NCBI GenBank assembly: GCA_003224755.1
Contig: QHZR01000076.1
Span: forward strand, 1 to 40,929
Direction of reading: 5' to 3'
Length of the DNA stretch: 40,929 nt
Source of the DNA: Acidobacteriota bacterium
GTDB lineage: Bacteria; Acidobacteriota; Terriglobia; Terriglobales; Acidobacteriaceae
Shown here: one piece after another, positions 39,664 through 40,929 of the stretch
Layout: each line of letters opens with the position of its first letter
Numbering within the stretch: the stretch's first letter is position 1
Translations under genes and position numbers: made by a program
Notes under the pieces: model-generated
Seen by the model: the letters and a program-made list of their open reading frames with translations, nothing else
The model's database searches: none
Told to the model about the DNA's origin: nothing

Positions 39664-40929
39664 CTACTTGTAAATCAGATAGCGCTCACGGAGCTGCTGA
39701 AATTTACGCAGGTCATCCTGCCAGTTGAGGGCTATGCGATGCGGATCTTCACCATGAGTAAGCGCGTCATAGACCGACTGGTTGGCCAGGATGTCCATGA
39801 TCTTTTCCAGGTGGAATTGTTGCGGATAGAGCTTCGCCAGTGCCGACGCCAATTCGATTCCCAGTTCAGGGGCATCCAGAACTTCCCGAGCGGTCAGAAC
39901 TATATTGACTCCATGGCAGAGTTGCCCAGCGAAGTTGCTCGCCGAAGGGGTGAAGCTCACAGGAACAAAGCGTACGCCGGAGATTTGACGCGCATTCAGA
40001 AATTGGGCCAGTTCGTGGCCATTTATCCACGGCGCGCCGAGCAGCTCGAAAGGCGTGTCCGTGCCTCGACCCACGGAAACGTTGGTCCCTTCCACCAGCC
40101 CTACTCCAGGGTAGAGTGTCGCCTGAATCAAGTTGCGCAGGTTGGGAGATGGGTTTGTCCAGTCTAAGCCGGTTGAGTCGTACCAGTCGCCGCGCATCCA
40201 TCCTTGCATCGCAACGACAGTAAGCCTAGCGTGAATGTTGTGCTCGGAGTTGAACATCTGCGCCAGTTCGCCCAGAGTCATGCCGTGGCGCACTGGAACC
40301 GGCCCGTAATTCGTGAAGTTTTCACGTCCGGGCTCAGACATTGGGCCTTGAACAAACGCTCCGCCGATCGGATTCGGACGGTCTAATATCGTAACTGCAA
40401 TTCCGGCTTTCGCACCCGCTTCAAGAAAATATCCGATGCTGGTTTCGTAGGTGTAGAAGCGCACGCCTGCGTCCTGGAGATCAACAACGACCGTGTCCAA
40501 TTTGCTGAGCAGGTCTGGCGGGGGACGGCGAGCGGCATCGGTACCGCCATAAACGCTGTAAACCGGAATCTGAGTTGCGGCATCGCGTGAGTTGCCAACG
40601 TGGGTGGTATCGAATTCGCCCGTAACGCCGTGTTCTGGGCTAAAAATCGCGAGCAGTTGGACTCCGGGAGCATGGGCTAGAACGTCAATGGTGCGGCGGC
40701 CAGCGGAATCGAGGCCGGTCTGGTTGGTGAGAACTCCAACGCGCTTGCCTTTCAGCGCGGAAAAATCCTGAGACTCCAGGACATCGATCCCGGTTAGAAC
40801 GGCACCATTGCGGCCAAACAGATGATGCTCGGCGGCCATGGCTTCGTTGTAGCCGGTGATCGCCTTCCACCGTGAAGACTCCTGCTCCGTCGCCGTAAGT
40901 GGAATTGCATCGGCAACCGCAGTCGCAAT
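39664..40929 (-). CDS. DUF1343 / NamZ-type exo-N-acetylmuramidase, 5' end outside window (probable fusion)
   Basis: The reading frame is open to the right edge, so the gene is partial. From about 40808 down, it is a DUF1343 protein: VLTGIDVLESQDFSALKGKRVGVLTNQTG, FSPEHGVTGEFD, VDLQDAGVRFYTYETSIGYFLEA, ILDRPNPIGG, and TLYPGVGLVEGTNVSVGRGTDTPFELLGAPWI, all hallmarks. Family knowledge: NamZ removes non-reducing MurNAc from peptidoglycan fragments. The residues coded at 40840-40929 (ATAVADAIPLTATEQESS) look like the end of another domain; similar proteins with an N-terminal beta-lactamase-type serine hydrolase are known to me, so the fusion is likely. An ATG at 40839 would give the DUF1343 part alone (391 residues). 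Confidence 0.85.
   Translation of the reverse strand: MATAVADAIPLTATEQESSRWKAITGYNEAMAAEHHLFGRNGAVLTGIDVLESQDFSALKGKRVGVLTNQTGLDSAGRRTIDVLAHAPGVQLLAIFSPEHGVTGEFDTTHVGNSRDAATQIPVYSVYGGTDAARRPPPDLLSKLDTVVVDLQDAGVRFYTYETSIGYFLEAGAKAGIAVTILDRPNPIGGAFVQGPMSEPGRENFTNYGPVPVRHGMTLGELAQMFNSEHNIHARLTVVAMQGWMRGDWYDSTGLDWTNPSPNLRNLIQATLYPGVGLVEGTNVSVGRGTDTPFELLGAPWINGHELAQFLNARQISGVRFVPVSFTPSASNFAGQLCHGVNIVLTAREVLDAPELGIELASALAKLYPQQFHLEKIMDILANQSVYDALTHGEDPHRIALNWQDDLRKFQQLRERYLIYK

Overview
The window looks like a chromosomal piece of an Acidobacteriota genome (Terriglobia type, the Koribacter / Sulfotelmatobacter neighbourhood). This is inferred from the gene repertoire: diderm envelope genes (lpxD, an outer-membrane barrel), many small secreted orphan proteins, a PCYCGC-motif protein, an M61 peptidase, a class of UDP-glucose dehydrogenase with an extra loop, and DUF1343 next to a second hydrolase domain. 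Base composition is moderately GC-rich by eye. I saw no rRNA, tRNA, CRISPR array, transposase, integrase or phage gene.

Layout. (1) 0.1-7.6 kb is an envelope block: lpxD on the plus strand faces a minus-strand run mgtC > dapF > LD-carboxypeptidase > mpl > M61 peptidase > plsC, mostly joined by 4-base start/stop overlaps. DapF makes meso-diaminopimelate, the LD-carboxypeptidase trims murein tetrapeptide and Mpl re-uses the tripeptide, so a peptidoglycan supply and recycling unit is implied. (2) 7.6-11.5 kb is a second tightly overlapped minus-strand run: mtnP > small secreted protein > PfkB-type kinase > GT-C membrane glycosyltransferase. (3) 11.6-17.3 kb holds mostly single genes for secreted or metal-binding proteins: SnoaL-like protein, metallo-beta-lactamase-fold hydrolase, HExxH protein, metallothionein-like protein, SYLF lipid-binding protein, DinB-like protein and PCYCGC protein. 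(4) 17.4-21.0 kb: TPR protein with yvcK, then a beta-propeller protein and an outer-membrane barrel. (5) 21.0-22.0 kb: an ECF-type sigma factor whose 3' end overlaps a small Cys/His protein.

(6) 22.2-32.7 kb is dominated by sugar-nucleotide genes: ugd-uxs (UDP-glucose to UDP-glucuronate to UDP-xylose) on the plus strand, and wecB-rfbB-rfbA-rfbC on the minus strand, without an rfbD. Between them lie a two-helix membrane/zinc protein, a HAD hydrolase, a His-rich zinc-ribbon/SnoaL protein, a Gfo/Idh/MocA oxidoreductase and a degenerate receiver-PilZ protein. The PilZ protein, with the GGDEF protein at 37-38 kb, suggests c-di-GMP control of surface polysaccharide. (7) 32.8-40.9 kb: secreted orphan, PLP-dependent threonine-dehydratase-like enzyme, a probably frameshifted secreted gene, CreD-like membrane protein, Spy/CpxP-like Pro/Gln-rich protein, PAS-GGDEF cyclase with a possibly structured leader, FUSC-like membrane protein, small secreted protein, and a DUF1343 (NamZ-type) protein that runs off the right edge and is probably the C-terminal half of a fusion.

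I found no single spectacular new system. The points most worth checking are the sigma/Cys-protein pair, the His-tract zinc-ribbon protein, the leader upstream of the GGDEF gene, the frameshifted secreted gene, the truncated fusion at the right edge, and a 24-base intergenic repeat shared by two distant loci. All calls are from reading the sequence; no database search was run.
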